Shown here: piece by piece, positions 48,521-61,281 of the stretch
Position numbering within the stretch: position 1 is the first letter of the stretch
Layout: the number at the start of each line of letters is the position of its first letter
Assembly (NCBI GenBank): GCA_963920665.1
Contig: OY987265.1
Coordinates: 8,437,001-8,501,000 of the forward strand
Length of the DNA: 64,000 nt
DNA from: Straminergon stramineum
Lineage: Eukaryota > Streptophyta > Bryopsida > Hypnales > Calliergonaceae
Reading direction: 5' to 3'
The notes under the pieces: generated by a model
What the model was told of the DNA's origin: nothing
Databases searched by the model: none
The model's input: the letters and a program-made list of their open reading frames with translations, nothing else
Made by a program: the position numbers and the translations under genes

Positions 48521-49330
48521 GTGTGGCAATCACCACTGGCTGTTACAAAAACTTCGATAATCCCACCAACCAGAGATCTGGAGACCTGGCTCAAGCTTGC
48601 TTCCTTGTGTCCTAATAATAGCCTTGACCAACCTAAACCCTGGTGGAGCTTCTTCAGGTGGAAGTTTCGTTTCAAGTCCATGCTTGGATCTACCTTTACC
48701 GAACTGAAGACACTTCTGGCTTCAACCCCTTTAGTCCAGATTGAGGCTCCTGTGCTTTTTAAAGCAGTTTGGAGTAGGTTACATGGAGAATTTCTTATGT
48801 TCAGGTTTACTTGTTTATTGACCAACACATGCAATGTTCTTCATTGATTGTGGTGATATAAAGTACAGCAAAATCTGAATCATATTTTTCACAATACGAG
48901 CAATCGAATTGGACATTGTTAAACCATGAATCCTTGGTTCATTGCGGGTTAAAGATCTGATTGCCTAGAGGATTAATAAGTAGTTCTTTCTTTGAAATAA
49001 TGTCGAACTTGAACTAAAGTATGCATGAGTGTTGAATTGCAATGTATGACAGTGTGACCCTGAAACGAGCTAGTCCATCTGATGACCTTCTATTGTCGAG
49101 CGCTCCACCAGTGATGTTAGCCTACTACAAGAATCAGTGGTCGTTTGCTGATGATACCCGTAGGGAAATGCTTTCCATCGACTTCAGGTTTGGTTTTTGC
49201 CCGACCTTTTTCTGTCTATGCCTTCCTCAATATTTGCTGATCGATATAAACTGATTGTATTCACTGTCCCGTGAAACAGGACATTGCATTGGATTTCAGA
49301 TACCAAAATGGGACTCTAGCAATTTGACCA
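48521..49330 (+). pseudogene. TOR: TOR kinase (FAT region) gene fragment
   Basis: After a CAG acceptor (48518-48520) the frame reads 'VWQSPLAVTKTSIIPPT', 'RDLETWLKLASLC'. Plant TOR kinases have 'VWQ...PPTEDVETWLKFASLCRKSGR' here. The next bases (to about 48658) still spell 'TLVELLQ' after a +1 shift, matching TOR '(S)TLLKLLQ'. A second exon (about 49060-49190) encodes 'SAPPVMLAYYKNQWSFADD', matching TOR 'GPPQVMYGYLKYQWSLG'. A third short stretch after CAG at about 49279 may follow. TOR is the ~2,400-residue growth-control kinase; this covers perhaps 100 residues of the FAT domain only. Introns are kept, so it arose by DNA duplication or capture, not by retrotransposition. The frameshift and absence of the rest make it a pseudogene. 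Confidence 0.7.
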
Positions 49331-49339
49331 ATTTGATCA

Positions 49340-50210
49340 ATCATATTGTGAAAAAAATAGAATCAGGCAGGTCCAAATTGTATTTCACCAGAAGCAATGA
49401 AGAACATTGCATGTGTTGCTCCAAAAAAAAGTAAGTTGAATAAGCCGAAATCCCCAGATGACCCGCTCTAATTGCTAAGGAAAAACATCTTGTCCAATTT
49501 GATAGTTAAGATTGGTGTTTTTTGCTATAATTCTACAGCAGATGTGGTGTATCGATTCTGAGAACTGCTTTTGACGTCCGAAATATTTAAGTTGGTCTGT
49601 GCAGCGAACAACGTGCGCTTCAAATTTGGAACGCGCTGTTCCTGGGGTCTATCGGGCAGGTTAGTTTCAAGAATTGTAAACAAACATTGGCCTCTTGTCA
49701 TTTAATTTCTATTTATCGTTTTCTGTCCAAAGTCGACACTTTGACGATAACTTCAATTCTATTGGTATGTGCTGCGTTCAAATCGAGGTCAAAAAAGGGA
49801 TGATACTCCATTTACTTACAGTAATTTATTATTTTATTATTTTTAGAGTTTGGCGAAGCCTGTGAAATTGATCTTCAAAGTCAATTTCGTTATTATTCCC
49901 CTATGAAATAGCTGAGAGTCAAACAAAGATGGAAGATTTTGTACAGTACATGATCCCTTGAATAATTGGCGACAATTTTCATTACCTCATGTACTAGAAT
50001 CACAAAGAATTCTACACGGAATTGACCGCAAGTTGTTTGTGAGCACTGATATTGCTGTAAATCTTTGTGAACTTCATTTTCTTCATTCCTTCTGGCTAGA
50101 TTAATGTTATGGTATCCTAAACTTGGTTTCACGATATTTTAAGTGAGTCGAATATTAGTGATCTTCACCTAGAAATTGAAAGAGGTCTACGCAGAAAATG
50201 GAGAAACATC
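49340..50210. other. Non-coding DNA downstream of the TOR fragment
   Basis: One small AG...GT-bounded frame at about 49606-49660 could be a further relic exon but matches nothing reliably. Confidence 0.3.
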
Positions 50211-50213
50211 TCT

Positions 50214-50229
50214 CCCCCCCCCCTCCCCC

Positions 50230-50295
<66 letters not shown>
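50214..50295. repeat. Poly-C tract followed by (TC)n microsatellite
   Basis: C-rich tract with two T interruptions at 50214-50240, then an uninterrupted TC dinucleotide run to about 50295. Confidence 0.95.
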
Positions 50296-50297
<2 letters not shown>

Positions 50298-50832
50298 GCA
50301 TCCATTTTGGACTAAGTACGTGGTTGAATCTGACAATATCGCTCTTTTGACTGATAAAAGATTGTTCGGTTGTCTGCAGGCTTTCTCGCAAAACTAACTC
50401 AGAATTGAGTATCTCTTCAACATCATGTTCAGGTTAGAGTTTTTGTATGAGATAAAGTATATCTACTATTTCTGTAAAAATTTCTAGCATGTACTTATCT
50501 TTTGTGTGTCTTACTTACCCGAGAATTGTGCTTTGTTACGAAACATACATAACCTGAATGACTCAACTTTCTAACACACGTATAGGGACGAGAGTAAGTA
50601 CTTGAAATTGACTGGAACTTGGGGGCCAAATTTGTAAACTTTTCTTATAAGTTGACGACACTTAACTCGTAACAATGTGAACACTGGTTGCCTGGGGTAT
50701 GGTTACGAAGAATTCTAGTGTAGACACAGGGTGTGTCTGTGTGTGACAACATTGGTTAGCAAAGGAATATGACAACGTAGGGTTCAGACTTGGCAAACTC
50801 TAAATTTTAGGAATCTATAAGTTTATTAATAA

Positions 50833-50993
50833 CATTAGAAGAAAACTGTGTTGCAGTGAATAAACACTAGCCCACATTTTTTGTAAACCGCATTCACTGC
50901 AACGTAGTTTTTTTAAAATTGTTTTGCAGTGAACACAATTTACAAAAAATGTGGACTAGCATTTGTTCACTACAACAAAGTTTTCTTCTAGTG
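50833..50993. mobile_element. CACTA-type MITE, 161 bp
   Basis: The right end is GTTTTCTTCTAGTG. The left end is CATTAGAAGAAAAC, a CACTAG terminus with one C-to-T change. Inverted arms of about 70 bp include 'ccacattttttgtaaa'. TAA flanks both sides (50830-50832 and 50994-50996). Confidence 0.85.
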
Positions 50994-50999
50994 TAATTT

Positions 51000-52660
51000 C
51001 AAATATCATATCTCATCATTATTTCATTCATAAAATATTAATAATAATAAGTTATTACAAATTGTTTATAAATTTAATAATTATACATCTATTACGTTAT
51101 TATGTGATTATCTATTATGTTGTTTAACTATTTTATTAGTATTATAGAATGTTGTAATTATTATGAAACAATTTTTCATAAGAGCGGTAGTGACAAGGAG
51201 TGAATTTTCCTATGATTTTGTGTAAATTTGTAATAATAAGGGAGTGGGCTATATGAATGGACCCCAGCTACAAAGAAGATTGATGCAATTCAAATAAAGA
51301 AAGAATGTGCAAAGATTCAAAGGTGTTTGAGGCATTTATTTTCGATTACGTTTTGATTATACATTATGTGGCTATGAAGAAATTGTAGAAATCCCTATCC
51401 TCACCACTAACTTTGAAGTAAACAAATTATGATTTTTGAAAGATCAATTGTAGTGATAATTGATGCAAATTCTATACAATGTAAATAGGCAATTGGATAA
51501 AAATGATGATTAAGAGCATGATCTTCAATTAGACATCAAAGTTAGTATCATTCTCACTTATTTGTACACATTATCTTCTAAAGATGATTGGAATAGAAGT
51601 TGACAAATATTCCCAAATCTACTAAAAATTGGCACTCTCTAAAATAAGGTCTATTGAACAAATTTTTTTTCATTTTTAGGAATTTGTAACCATAAGACCT
51701 TATTTTAACTAGCATATTAGTCACATGTAAAAATATTGGGGGGTAAAGAAATGTATGCTTGAGAACAAAGCTTGCAAAATCAAGTGGAATGTTTTTTCAA
51801 TAATGCTTGAGCTTTTGACAACGTTTCTTTGATAGGCTTTCAAGCCCCATAACTTAAATTTTGTTTGCAAAGAAGATTTAGGGACCTCATAGTTGAGTAA
51901 GGCCTCATGCTACAAAGAATTATGCAAATTTTCAAAGCAAAATGATATGGTACTTTGCCTATCCAAGTTGAGTTCAAAACTAAAAAAATGCATAATTTTT
52001 TTTCAACCATTGGATCTTAATAATTAAATTCCCTAAAATTTTGTTTTCTTGATCTCAAAATGAATATGACGAGGAAAACATGTTTAATTTCTCATTTTAG
52101 ATGCCGGAATTTCTCAAAATCCATTTTGATTTGCAAAGGAGCTTCAAGGTTTTCATCTGATAGGTAAGTTACAAATGGTATATGAAATTAGCACTAATTA
52201 CTATCAATATACATAATTGGTCATGATAATGGGAATTCTTATAGTAAATTTTATTACAGACATTAATTATCATTATTGATAGTAATTTGAAGCATCTACC
52301 AAAATTAAAATCATCGACGATAATTATAGTAAGTTAGGAATTCGAGCAATTTCCTAGTGGGGTTAAAATGACCCACACTAATTTGACTATAATTATTGTT
52401 GTTGATTGTAATTTTTCTTGCTAGAGCAATCTCATTGTTGGGATTATTGTGTTTTAATCCTATTTGAAAGATATTAACAATTTAGTTTTTCTTTCAATCT
52501 TGGACCTACTTCTACATAATAAAATTTTAAAGAATGATAATCAAGTGTTTTATTTTTGAAATTTTTTTCTTAGACTTTCTATTCAATTCTTCAACACAAA
52601 AAAATTGAGTTTCAAAGTCTGTAGTACAAAAAAAATTCCACAAATGGTGGTTTAAGTCAT
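51000..52660. other. AT-rich intergenic DNA
   Basis: No domain-bearing frame. Very AT-rich around 51000-51180. Confidence 0.5.
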
Positions 52661-52669
52661 CTAAAATTG

Positions 52670-52914
52670 CACGCCAAGGTGCAAAAAGAAATTTCAACTT
52701 TGAATGCTAGTATCTTCCAATTTGTACCGTCGAACTTCATGAAATTCTTATGACATGATTTTAGACAAGTAAAACTGTAAAATAGAAGATCTTATGGTTA
52801 TGTTATAAAAAAAAATTTGTTTTATTTTCTTGGATGAACACATCAGAAATGATAGTTTTGAGTGGTTTTTGAAAAAAAAATGGCCTTGGTCCTTTAAAAG
52901 TTAATTACAATCAA
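52670..52914 (+). repeat. Second copy of the 12.1-12.36 kb repeat
   Basis: Homologous to 12105-12356 in the same orientation and ends with a degenerate CCTTTAAAAGTTAA (52901-52914). The left limit of homology is uncertain. Confidence 0.6.
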
Positions 52915-53914
52915 TGGTTCTAATTTTGTATGGTATTACAATACGGTTATTAAATGAATATAAAATCTATTTGACTTTGAGAATTTGGAATTTGAGGACC
53001 TACAATGCCTATTTATCACATTCAAAGCATCTCGACCAAGGCATGCCATAAGACAGGTGACCTATTTTCAACCACTTAAGCAATTACACATATATAGAGC
53101 ATGGGTTTCTCAAGTGGAGAAACTTTCCCATGCATAGAAATAGAGTTTGGAAGGATTCCATTATTTTTCAAAATTTTATTTCTCAAAACATAATTACTGT
53201 GAATTTTTTGGCTTAAGATTTTGTTTTACCCATATTGGTCAAATAGGTCTTCCTATTTCTAACCAAGGGTTGGTTGTTATATTGAGAGTCTTGTAGCCAA
53301 TCATAATGTGCCATAACTACACCGGGAACTGTACCATTATTAATCACTACTCATCACTACCTAAATAGAAAGAAAGTAGTTTGTAGGGCGAAAATGGGAA
53401 GGGGTGATTAGAAATGGATCGCCTCCTGTATTGCCATGCCAAATGATTCAATTTGGCATGCATGGGGTACATGTAGCGTCCTAGTAGTTGCAACCTTTGT
53501 CATTTTTAAAAGCAAGCCACGCTACAATTTGTACCTTACATTTGAAACTATAGTACCCTTCCATTTTAACTTCTCACAAGTTAAGCTCGTAGAGTTCAAA
53601 ATTCTATGGTGCCTTGGGGTCATAGCCAAATTTCTATAGCTCCAAATTAATTTTGTGCCTTGATTTTAGGGCGTTCTTGACATGTCTTCATGATAGCACA
53701 CCTTCTTTACGGGTGTTGGTGGGGTCTTAGTAATGCACTAGTCCCTTCATGGGCTTTGACATGCAGTACAAATAATTTCGCACATCCCTTGTGGTGCACA
53801 CTATTGGAGATGCTCTCATTTACTATATCAAAATATAGTAAAAAAAATGCACTCAAAATCGAGTGTGGTTTATTTGACCATGTTTTTGTGCAAGCCCACT
53901 ACACATGTTGCTAA

Positions 53915-54054
53915 CTTCTTTTGCAATTTTCGACTGCAATTTTGAGAATTTTGGGGCATGTACCATACCATTGGAAAGATATTTGCAAGACCTTTCCAAT
54001 GATAAATTGTACGCCCCAAAATTCTAAAAATTGCAGTTGGAAATTGTAAAAGAA
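53915..54054. mobile_element. Hairpin MITE, 140 bp
   Basis: Nearly the whole length folds back: 'cttcttttgcaattttcgac' at the left and its near-complement at the right, with 'gaattttggggc' / 'gccccaaaattc' and 'ccattggaaag' / 'ctttccaatg' inside. GCTAA flanks both sides (53910-53914 and 54055-54059). No coding capacity; superfamily not assigned. Confidence 0.8.
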
Positions 54055-54659
54055 GCTAAAAGTCCATTGTGTGCATGCATAAAAATGTAGTTAAAAAAAT
54101 TTGTACTTGATTTTTAGTACATTTTTTTACCATGTTTTATTCTAGTGATGGTAGTACAAGTTCAATTGAAGGGGGGGGCACATAATTTGATTCAATGATC
54201 TTAATGGATCGAGAGTTGCTAAAAGTCAACCCTCAAGTTATAATTCAAAAATGGAGATAGATGAATTTTACTGCCACAAACCAGAAGTCCACACCTAAAC
54301 ATTATAGAAAGGAAGTCTTGGGGCACCAAGCTAGAAGGAGAGTTGGGCACTTCAAGATCTACTTTCTACTACCATTATAATTATATTTTTCATGGCAATT
54401 TTATAGATTAATTTAATTTTGAAATGATGGGCCCATCATTAGTAACCAAATTATTTTTTTGATCAGAAGAATATTCGTATTCTTTGTTTCTACAAGGACC
54501 TTGATCATCATTATATGAATACTTTGAGTCTTTCCTTGCATTGCATTGCATTACATGCATTACATTAAAGGAATCCAATTTAATTCCAATGAAACAAATA
54601 AAAGGTAAGCATATTTGTGTTGTATTCCTTCTCCAACTGCATTTCCTATCTACATGTGC

Positions 54660-54890
54660 TTAACCCTTAAAGGACGGACTGGTGACCGTGGAAATGAACC
54701 CTTCTGGAACCATGTGGCATCATCTACTTTTAAAAAATCAAAAAATACACATTAGATGTCAAAGTACTATAGAAGATCTCTCCTTTCTGCACCAATTCCA
54801 AGGATGAATAGTTGCACTTTGTCCTAGATAGAGAGATTCTTTGCCGTCCATCGGACACTAAATGTTCGTGTCGACATTTATGGGTTAATA
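54660..54890 (+). repeat. Copy 2 of the ~230-bp dispersed repeat
   Basis: It starts TTAACCCTTAAAGGACGGAC and runs through 'tggtgaccgtggaaat', 'agatctctcctttctgca' and 'gattctttg'. It matches the reverse complement of 61050-61281 closely, and 2180-2412 less closely. Confidence 0.8.
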
Positions 54891-54899
54891 TTTCAACCT

Positions 54900-57800
54900 A
54901 CAAATCTTTAACATGTTTGGATAAAGGATTCTGTTGGAAAAGGGACCGTATGGGTATGTGTACCTTATTGCCCAATGACTTTGTTCACTAGGCCTATTGC
55001 ATTGAAGCCTACGAGAACAAGTGTCTCCAATAACATATGTTTTATTAACTAATGCTAGGGGATCCCTTTTACTTTCATGGGAAGAAGGAGCCCCTAGCAT
55101 GGCAACTTCCCAACCAACCAATGACTTTTCTTGCAACTTCCTAGTCAGCTAATGATTTTCTATAAATTATAAGAAAGTTCACTCCCAAACATATAGGGCG
55201 GCAGTATCCCTCCTCCCTCAGGGATTGCTTTGTGCTAGTTAACAATGCATGAAAATCCATGGTGGTTCTTGTTAGGATAGAGTAAGTTAGGTCCAATGTC
55301 TGAGCTTCATGGTAACACTATGCTGTTGCCTAGGGCCCCTTTCTGCACACCACTCTACGTTACTGTTGTTTGCAAACCTCCGTGTACAGTAAGTGATTCC
55401 ATGCATTGACCCTTAAGCATTTCATGATTGAACTGTTGACTAGTGCTTCCAGTTCAGTGTGACCAACCAACCGACCAACCAACCAACCCTCAACCAAGAT
55501 CTACAGCCAGAGGCCTAACCTAATTACCATGCAATATATTACCAGCGAGGTTTCGTTTCCTTCCCTTGAAGTGTGGGGTGACTAGCTAGGGTCATCCCCA
55601 CATCTGCGTTAAGATAAGTTACTGTCAGTTCAAGTTGGTTTTTTTGTGTGAATGGAATGGTGGACCTGCATTCCCCAAAACTGTTCCAGCGACGACCCAA
55701 GCCTGTGCATGAGGGGTTCGTATGATTTCCCAGTTCACACGTCTTTAACTTCCAGCTAGCCATCTGCATGGGCATGATACTTGTGCGTTCGATATCAATA
55801 GTAAGTATAAAAAAACAAAAACTCCTTGGAAGTGCACATCATTTCATTTTGGCTTTGTTGGCTTTGCTGGCTTTGTTGGCTTTGTTGACGGAGGGGACTC
55901 CATAAATAGCCTCTGCTGCCAGGGTTCATCATCAGCCATGGAGGCTTTGATGGAGTGCGTGAAGTATGGTCATAATAACTAGCAAACATGCCCCTCTCTT
56001 CCTCTTCCTCTCCCGCTCCCCAGCAGCAGCAGCAGCGAGCCTCATCAATAAGTGGAAGAAGACTCCAGTGAGGTCGTGATGGGAATATTAGACACTGAAG
56101 GAATCAGGCATGCCTGGCTGACACACACTAGGCCTCCCTTCCATTCCCTTCCCTTAAGTTCTGCCCAGTGCCCCAGTGGGCTCCTGAGGACGGATATATG
56201 AGAATTGTCGTCTGCTCACCTAACGATTTGTCCGGCACATTCATGTTCTCGGAAGGAAAGGGCTGGAGAGACTCATGGAGGGAGGAAGTGGATCATGATG
56301 GATCATATTGAATGGGCATTGACTATTTGGAGGGAAGAAACCAGGAAGGAAGGGGATGGAGGCAGGCAGGCAGGCATGGGGGCTCGCAGCGTTGGGCTGG
56401 GACTCTGGACATTTGTCATGAATGGAAAACTGGGGGATATCATTCTTCGGGAAGAATCATGGCGTAATCAGAGAGATATAATTGGATCCTGGAATCATTG
56501 GATTGGGAACTGGGGATGCAGGAGATCAGAACCTAAGTAACCTTCAAGATAATGAAAAAGTTAGGTTAGTGAGCATAATTAAACTAATTCGCTCTACTGA
56601 ATAGTAGAAGTCCCAGACATGACAAAGGGACCCAATTGTAAACACACTTCCAGTTTTCAAAGTTCAAAATGGCATTCACCCAACATTCAATTGAACCACC
56701 CAATATTGGAGGAAAAAGCAAGAAATCAGCAAATGAGGACATGGTAGATTGGCATTTGGGTATAGGAGGGGAAGGGAGGCACCTTGGAAGCTCCAATATA
56801 ATACTCTTGAGAGAAGCCACAATTTTCTTTTTTCCTTTTTGTCTTTGAGTTTGCCAAATGAAGTTTGAAGCATTGGATTATACGTGACCTTCATCAAATT
56901 ATACATTACATCTGTTAATTTTCTTATTTATATTTAGTAATAAATAACCTTAAGGGCAAAAATTAGAGGTGCCAGTTTTTACTTTGGGAAGGGCAAAATC
57001 TAGGCTAAAATGTCATTTTGAAAGGCAATTTCTTGGGTTGGACTTTATAAGGAAGGGCAAAGATGCCCTTCAAATTTTGAAGCCTAGGAAATTTTCTTCA
57101 TTAAGATATTATTGATTTTTTTTTATAGAAAAAGATACTTAAATCCACAAATCACAAAAGAATGTTTTTCTAAGATATTTCACAACTTCTCATTCTTTGC
57201 TCTTAATCAAAATTTCAGCCATAATTTTATTTATTTTGAAACTCAATCCAACTAATCAAATGAGTTTATTGATTTTAATTTGAACTCCAAGGTTGCCCAT
57301 TGTAGGATGATGCCAGCCAGCCACTCACTCACTGACTCAGCAGAGTGCGTGCAGGCAGGCCGGGTTTGCACCAAGTGAGGGAACCAAGAGCCGGCTAACT
57401 TTAAGTTTGTTTCTCTGAGAAGTGAGAACCAAGAGTTGGTGTCCAGAACTTGACTTGCATCATTTGGTGAGTGCTTTACGTCATTCCTTACCAAGTCCTG
57501 TTATCATTTCCACTGCAGCACATGCTGTGCTGGTTGGGATAGAGAGAGAGAGAGGACCGGGGCTCGAGCATGATCACACAAGGACAAGTCTGGCCTCCAT
57601 TGCTAAGGCTGGGGGAGCAGACTACCGTAGAAGAAGCATGATCACCAGCAATTCCAATCGTGCAGTCGCAGGCTTTTTCTTCCCCAACTCTCTGCTTAGC
57701 CACTCTCTGCCTTGCCTTGCCTTCGCCTGCCTTTTGTACTACACTGGATGCTTGGAGATGCAAGATCTGCATGACATGACAGTTGTAGATTATTTAGATT

Positions 57801-57960
57801 ATAGGAGGAAAAAAACAATCAAGCTAGGTACGATCCCATTCAACTTGGTTTGGTTTATCCTAAATATCTTGGGGACAGCTGGGAACCACTGACTCAGTTT
57901 TCTCAAGGTGGTCTTAACTTATTAGGAAGGAAAAAATTAACTTATCTTACAAGGGCACCC
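54900..57960. other. Intergenic DNA with GC-richer, simple-repeat-bearing segments
   Basis: Contains an 'aacc' run (~55460-55490), a 'ttggctttg' tandem (~55850-55890), CAG repeats (~56022-56036), and 'gcagg' and 'gagag' runs. GC-richer parts at 55.2-56.5 and 57.3-57.9 kb look like old untranslated or exonic DNA. Frames there, such as 56205-56540 (+) and 57422-57892 (+), show no domain. Confidence 0.4.
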
Positions 57961-57978
57961 CGCCGCAATATTGGGAGG

Positions 57979-58508
57979 GTTGCTATTATGCACGCCTAGG
58001 AACGTGAGCCCATGAGTCCATGAGCCTAAAAAACTATGCACTTGTGTTGTAGGTGTCTATATTATAAAAATCTTTCATGATTATGATATAACTATGTTAT
58101 AGGTGCCTATATTATGGGTGTTTATGTTGAAAGTACCTTCAATTGGTTGCAACCAAGTTTTTTCTCTTGGACTAGTGTCCCATGTGTTGGCTTCATTGCA
58201 CATGCTAGATTTTGGAAGGACATATTCACAGTGGTCAAATTCTGACAAATCTAGTGAGATTTTGCCAAAAAAAAAGCCTTGGTTGCAACGATGCTAGTGT
58301 ATGAGTATGAAAATGCAAGCATGCCAAACTTGAGAATAATTATATGTATGTAGATATTCTACAACCATTGAAGGTGCTTATAATATAAACACCTATAATA
58401 TAGGTATCTATAATATAGATACACTATAATCATGGTAGGTTTTTATAATAAAGACACCTATAATGTAGGTGTATAGTCTTTTAGACTCATGGGTTCATTA
58501 ATAGCAAC
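57979..58508. mobile_element. Foldback element, 530 bp (GTTGCTATTA family)
   Basis: The left arm starts GTTGCTATTATG and the right arm ends with the complement of GTTGCTATTAAT. Arms of about 200 bp share, in inverted order, 'cccatgagtc', 'tatattataaaaatc', 'ataggtgtttat' and 'accttcaatggttg'-like words. The unpaired centre is ~58160-58275. It resembles 66-300 and the ends of 44042-45381. No target duplication found. Confidence 0.75.
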
Positions 58509-58519
58509 TAGGCTCGCTT

Positions 58520-60280
58520 GAAGTGCCAATTTTTTCAAACAATATAATACATTCATCCAATTTTTTGGTTTTCTTGCAAAGTTGGTTAGTATACACTCTT
58601 TGTACCAAATTCCAAAAACATGTGTTGAAAATTGACTTCATATGGACCTATCCTAACATTCATTTGTCCAATTCAACTAACACTTTTCTTTTAGGAATTA
58701 ATTAATTTATAATAGATTCTTTAAAACTTTGAATGGTGTTTAAAAGAGTATGTTTGTCTTCAAAAGTTGCCTATAAAACAAGATGCTCCATAACTTTTAC
58801 ATCACAAATCCAAATGGAATGAATCAAAGCTTCCCGTATAAACAAAAAATACAATATTTGAGAAAGAATTTTTTCAATTATTTATTTCAATTGTTTGTAG
58901 ATTTTTAAAGCCCTTCAAATTCATGTTCGTAGCTTAGTTTTAGTTTTGTGGTATAAATTATATTTCCGGGCACCAATTGAAATAAATATTACATTTCCAA
59001 AAAGCTAATAAGTTTTTATATCTTATGAAAAAATTGCAAAAAGTTTCACTAAAAATTAAGCTCATAGGAACTTGCCCAAAATCCATGTTATCCAAAGAGG
59101 TGACAAATGGTCCTTTAGGGGTTAAATCCACCATTTATGCAAATTCATACAAAAGATAATTGAACACTATATCAAAGTAATGTGGACCATAACGTGTTTT
59201 GAATGCCATTCTTGCTTTAAACCAAAAAAAACTACATGCATGAGCAATCTCCTATTGTAAAGCTTCTCACAAATATATACTATATAGGGTGACTGTAGGG
59301 TGACTATATTTTTTAACAATCTAAAATTAATATTTCATAAATAATAACTGTAGTAGAATATAGAAAAGCAACAAAATTTGAATGGTTGATGAAAAAAAAC
59401 TAATGACCTTGAGGTTGGAGCTAATTTCCATATTGACATACAAATAGGGTCTATTTGTGGAGTTTGAGTTTGAGATGCATGACAACCTTGTGTGAGGGGA
59501 TATGACTAAGTCATGAAATTTTGAAGTAACATGATAAAGATTCTATAACTAAAACCAAAACAAATTTGGACCCATTTCTATTTGTCTTCTCTTTTCCTAT
59601 TTGATTGCTTTGGTAGTCTTGTTGTCTATCTTTGCACCCACAATGTGTTTGGACTCTAGCCACCATCTTGTTGCACTCCATCACTACAAAAAAAAATTTC
59701 ATTTTAGGATGGTAGATGTTTTGAGTCCCAGTGAAATTCAACCAATAGCATGTGCCACACACATCATGTTCCACATTCATCATGAAATGGTTTACATTGT
59801 TTCAATGATGAAAACAAATGGATAAAATTGCATCAACGACAAAAAAATGTCTCATTCCCCCAATTGATTTGGGTAATAATTTTTTTCCCAATTCCCATAT
59901 CAAAACAAAGGGATTTTAAAATTTACATCTCCAAAGCCTCTAAAAGTCGAAAATCTTCACTTGGTCATGACTAGTAAATAGAGAGGAACAAAACATTAGC
60001 AAGATATTACATATTGGTTATTGGCTATAAGTTTGCACTATAGAGTGTTGTTCCAAAAAGAATTGCTATAGATAGTCCTTGATATTTTGACCTTCATGAT
60101 GTATTTTACCTAGCTATTAAGATTATAAAAAGAAAACTCTAAAAATAACTTTTGGAATTTTAGGAAATTTATATTTTCAATTTTTTTGGTATGAAGAAAA
60201 TAAAAATTTGAAGGAATATTCATATTTCTAGTATGTGAGGAACTTGTTTCTCCAACGTTAATTAATTATTTGGCATGAAT
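58520..60280. other. AT-rich DNA; repeat terminus at 59112-59125
   Basis: CCTTTAGGGGTTAA at 59112-59125 is the right end of a TTAACCCCTAAAGG-type repeat whose left end I cannot place. No gene recognised. Confidence 0.45.
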
Positions 60281-60282
60281 TG

Positions 60283-60397
60283 CCAATTGTGATAGCTAGG
60301 TCCAATTGTTAACAAAATTACCATAGATAATTCTTCATTTCAATTGTGATAGCTAGGTCCAGTTGTTAACAAAATTACCATAGATAATTCTTCATTC
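60283..60397 (+). repeat. 58-bp tandem duplication
   Basis: The unit starting 'caattgtgatagctaggtcc' occurs at 60283 and 60341 with almost no differences, so the duplication is recent. Confidence 0.93.
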
Positions 60398-60399
60398 AC

Positions 60400-61045
60400 A
60401 TTTGACTTCCTAGTAAAAATCTATCATATGGAAATATGGAAAATGACCCTAAAAAGATTCATACCTAATCTAAGTTGCCATAGACATCTTCTTATAGATT
60501 CTTTTTTTGTAGTCTACACATATATGTACTATGTTTCTACTAGTGTCTTTTGACCTTAGTTCTTCTAATTTGTAACACAAGTAATCATTGTGCCAAATTA
60601 AACTTCCACATAAGTTACTAAAGATTTGTTCCCACCTTGGCTTACATGACCACTCCTAACAAGTTTCTAGACCATGTGCATTTCCATGTGCGGTAGTTGG
60701 AATAATTACTGATCCAACTTGGTGGGTGAGGTTGTACATAGTTAGGATTGGTATTATGGCATGAATTTTTTAGAGAAGTAGTAGATAGATGTTACTACAC
60801 AATTGCTTACATGTCTTTCAAAACAAAGATTTGAGAAATTTTAGGGCGTTGTTATCAACTTGGCCTCTAGATGGGCCATTACAAAAGAACAGGGGTTAAG
60901 AAATACTCTGTCATTGTGAATGCTCTTTTAATATTCCTAAAGTTTCAATATACAAACTTCAACAGAAAAAAAACTTGTTGGATTACCATTCCTATGTGAA
61001 TACAAATGCCTCTAAAGTTTGCGAAGAATGCTTATCTCAAATCCA
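60400..61045. other. AT-rich DNA, nothing recognised
   Basis: No domain-bearing frame or bounded repeat. Confidence 0.5.
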
Positions 61046-61049
61046 CATG

Positions 61050-61281
61050 TACAAATTCTTAAACAACACCAAAGACATTTTTTATCCAATGGATGACAAA
61101 GAATCTTCCTACATAGGATAGAAGTGTGATTGTTCATCCTTCGACTTTTGTGCAGAAAGGAGAGATCTTTCCCCGCAGTTTGACCTCCAATGAATATTTT
61201 TCGGTTCTTTAAAGTAGACGATGTCACGCGGTGACAGAAGGGTTGATTTCCACGGTCACCAGTCCATCCTGTAAGGGTTAA
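61050..61281 (-). repeat. Copy 3 of the ~230-bp dispersed repeat
   Basis: The reverse complement starts TTAACCCTTACAGGATGGAC and follows the same block order as 54660-54890. Confidence 0.8.

Noticed and set aside
48517..48834. 105-codon minus-strand frame
   Set aside because: Antisense of the TOR fragment; the sense strand carries the recognisable match and splice signals.
50176..50397. Proline/serine- and arginine/glutamate-repeat frames
   Set aside because: Translation of the poly-C and (TC)n microsatellite.
57422..57892. 156-codon + strand frame
   Set aside because: Low-complexity start in a GA-rich repeat and no family resemblance along its length.
59685..59700. CACTACAAAAAA as a CACTA end
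   Set aside because: No partner end or arms; likely chance.
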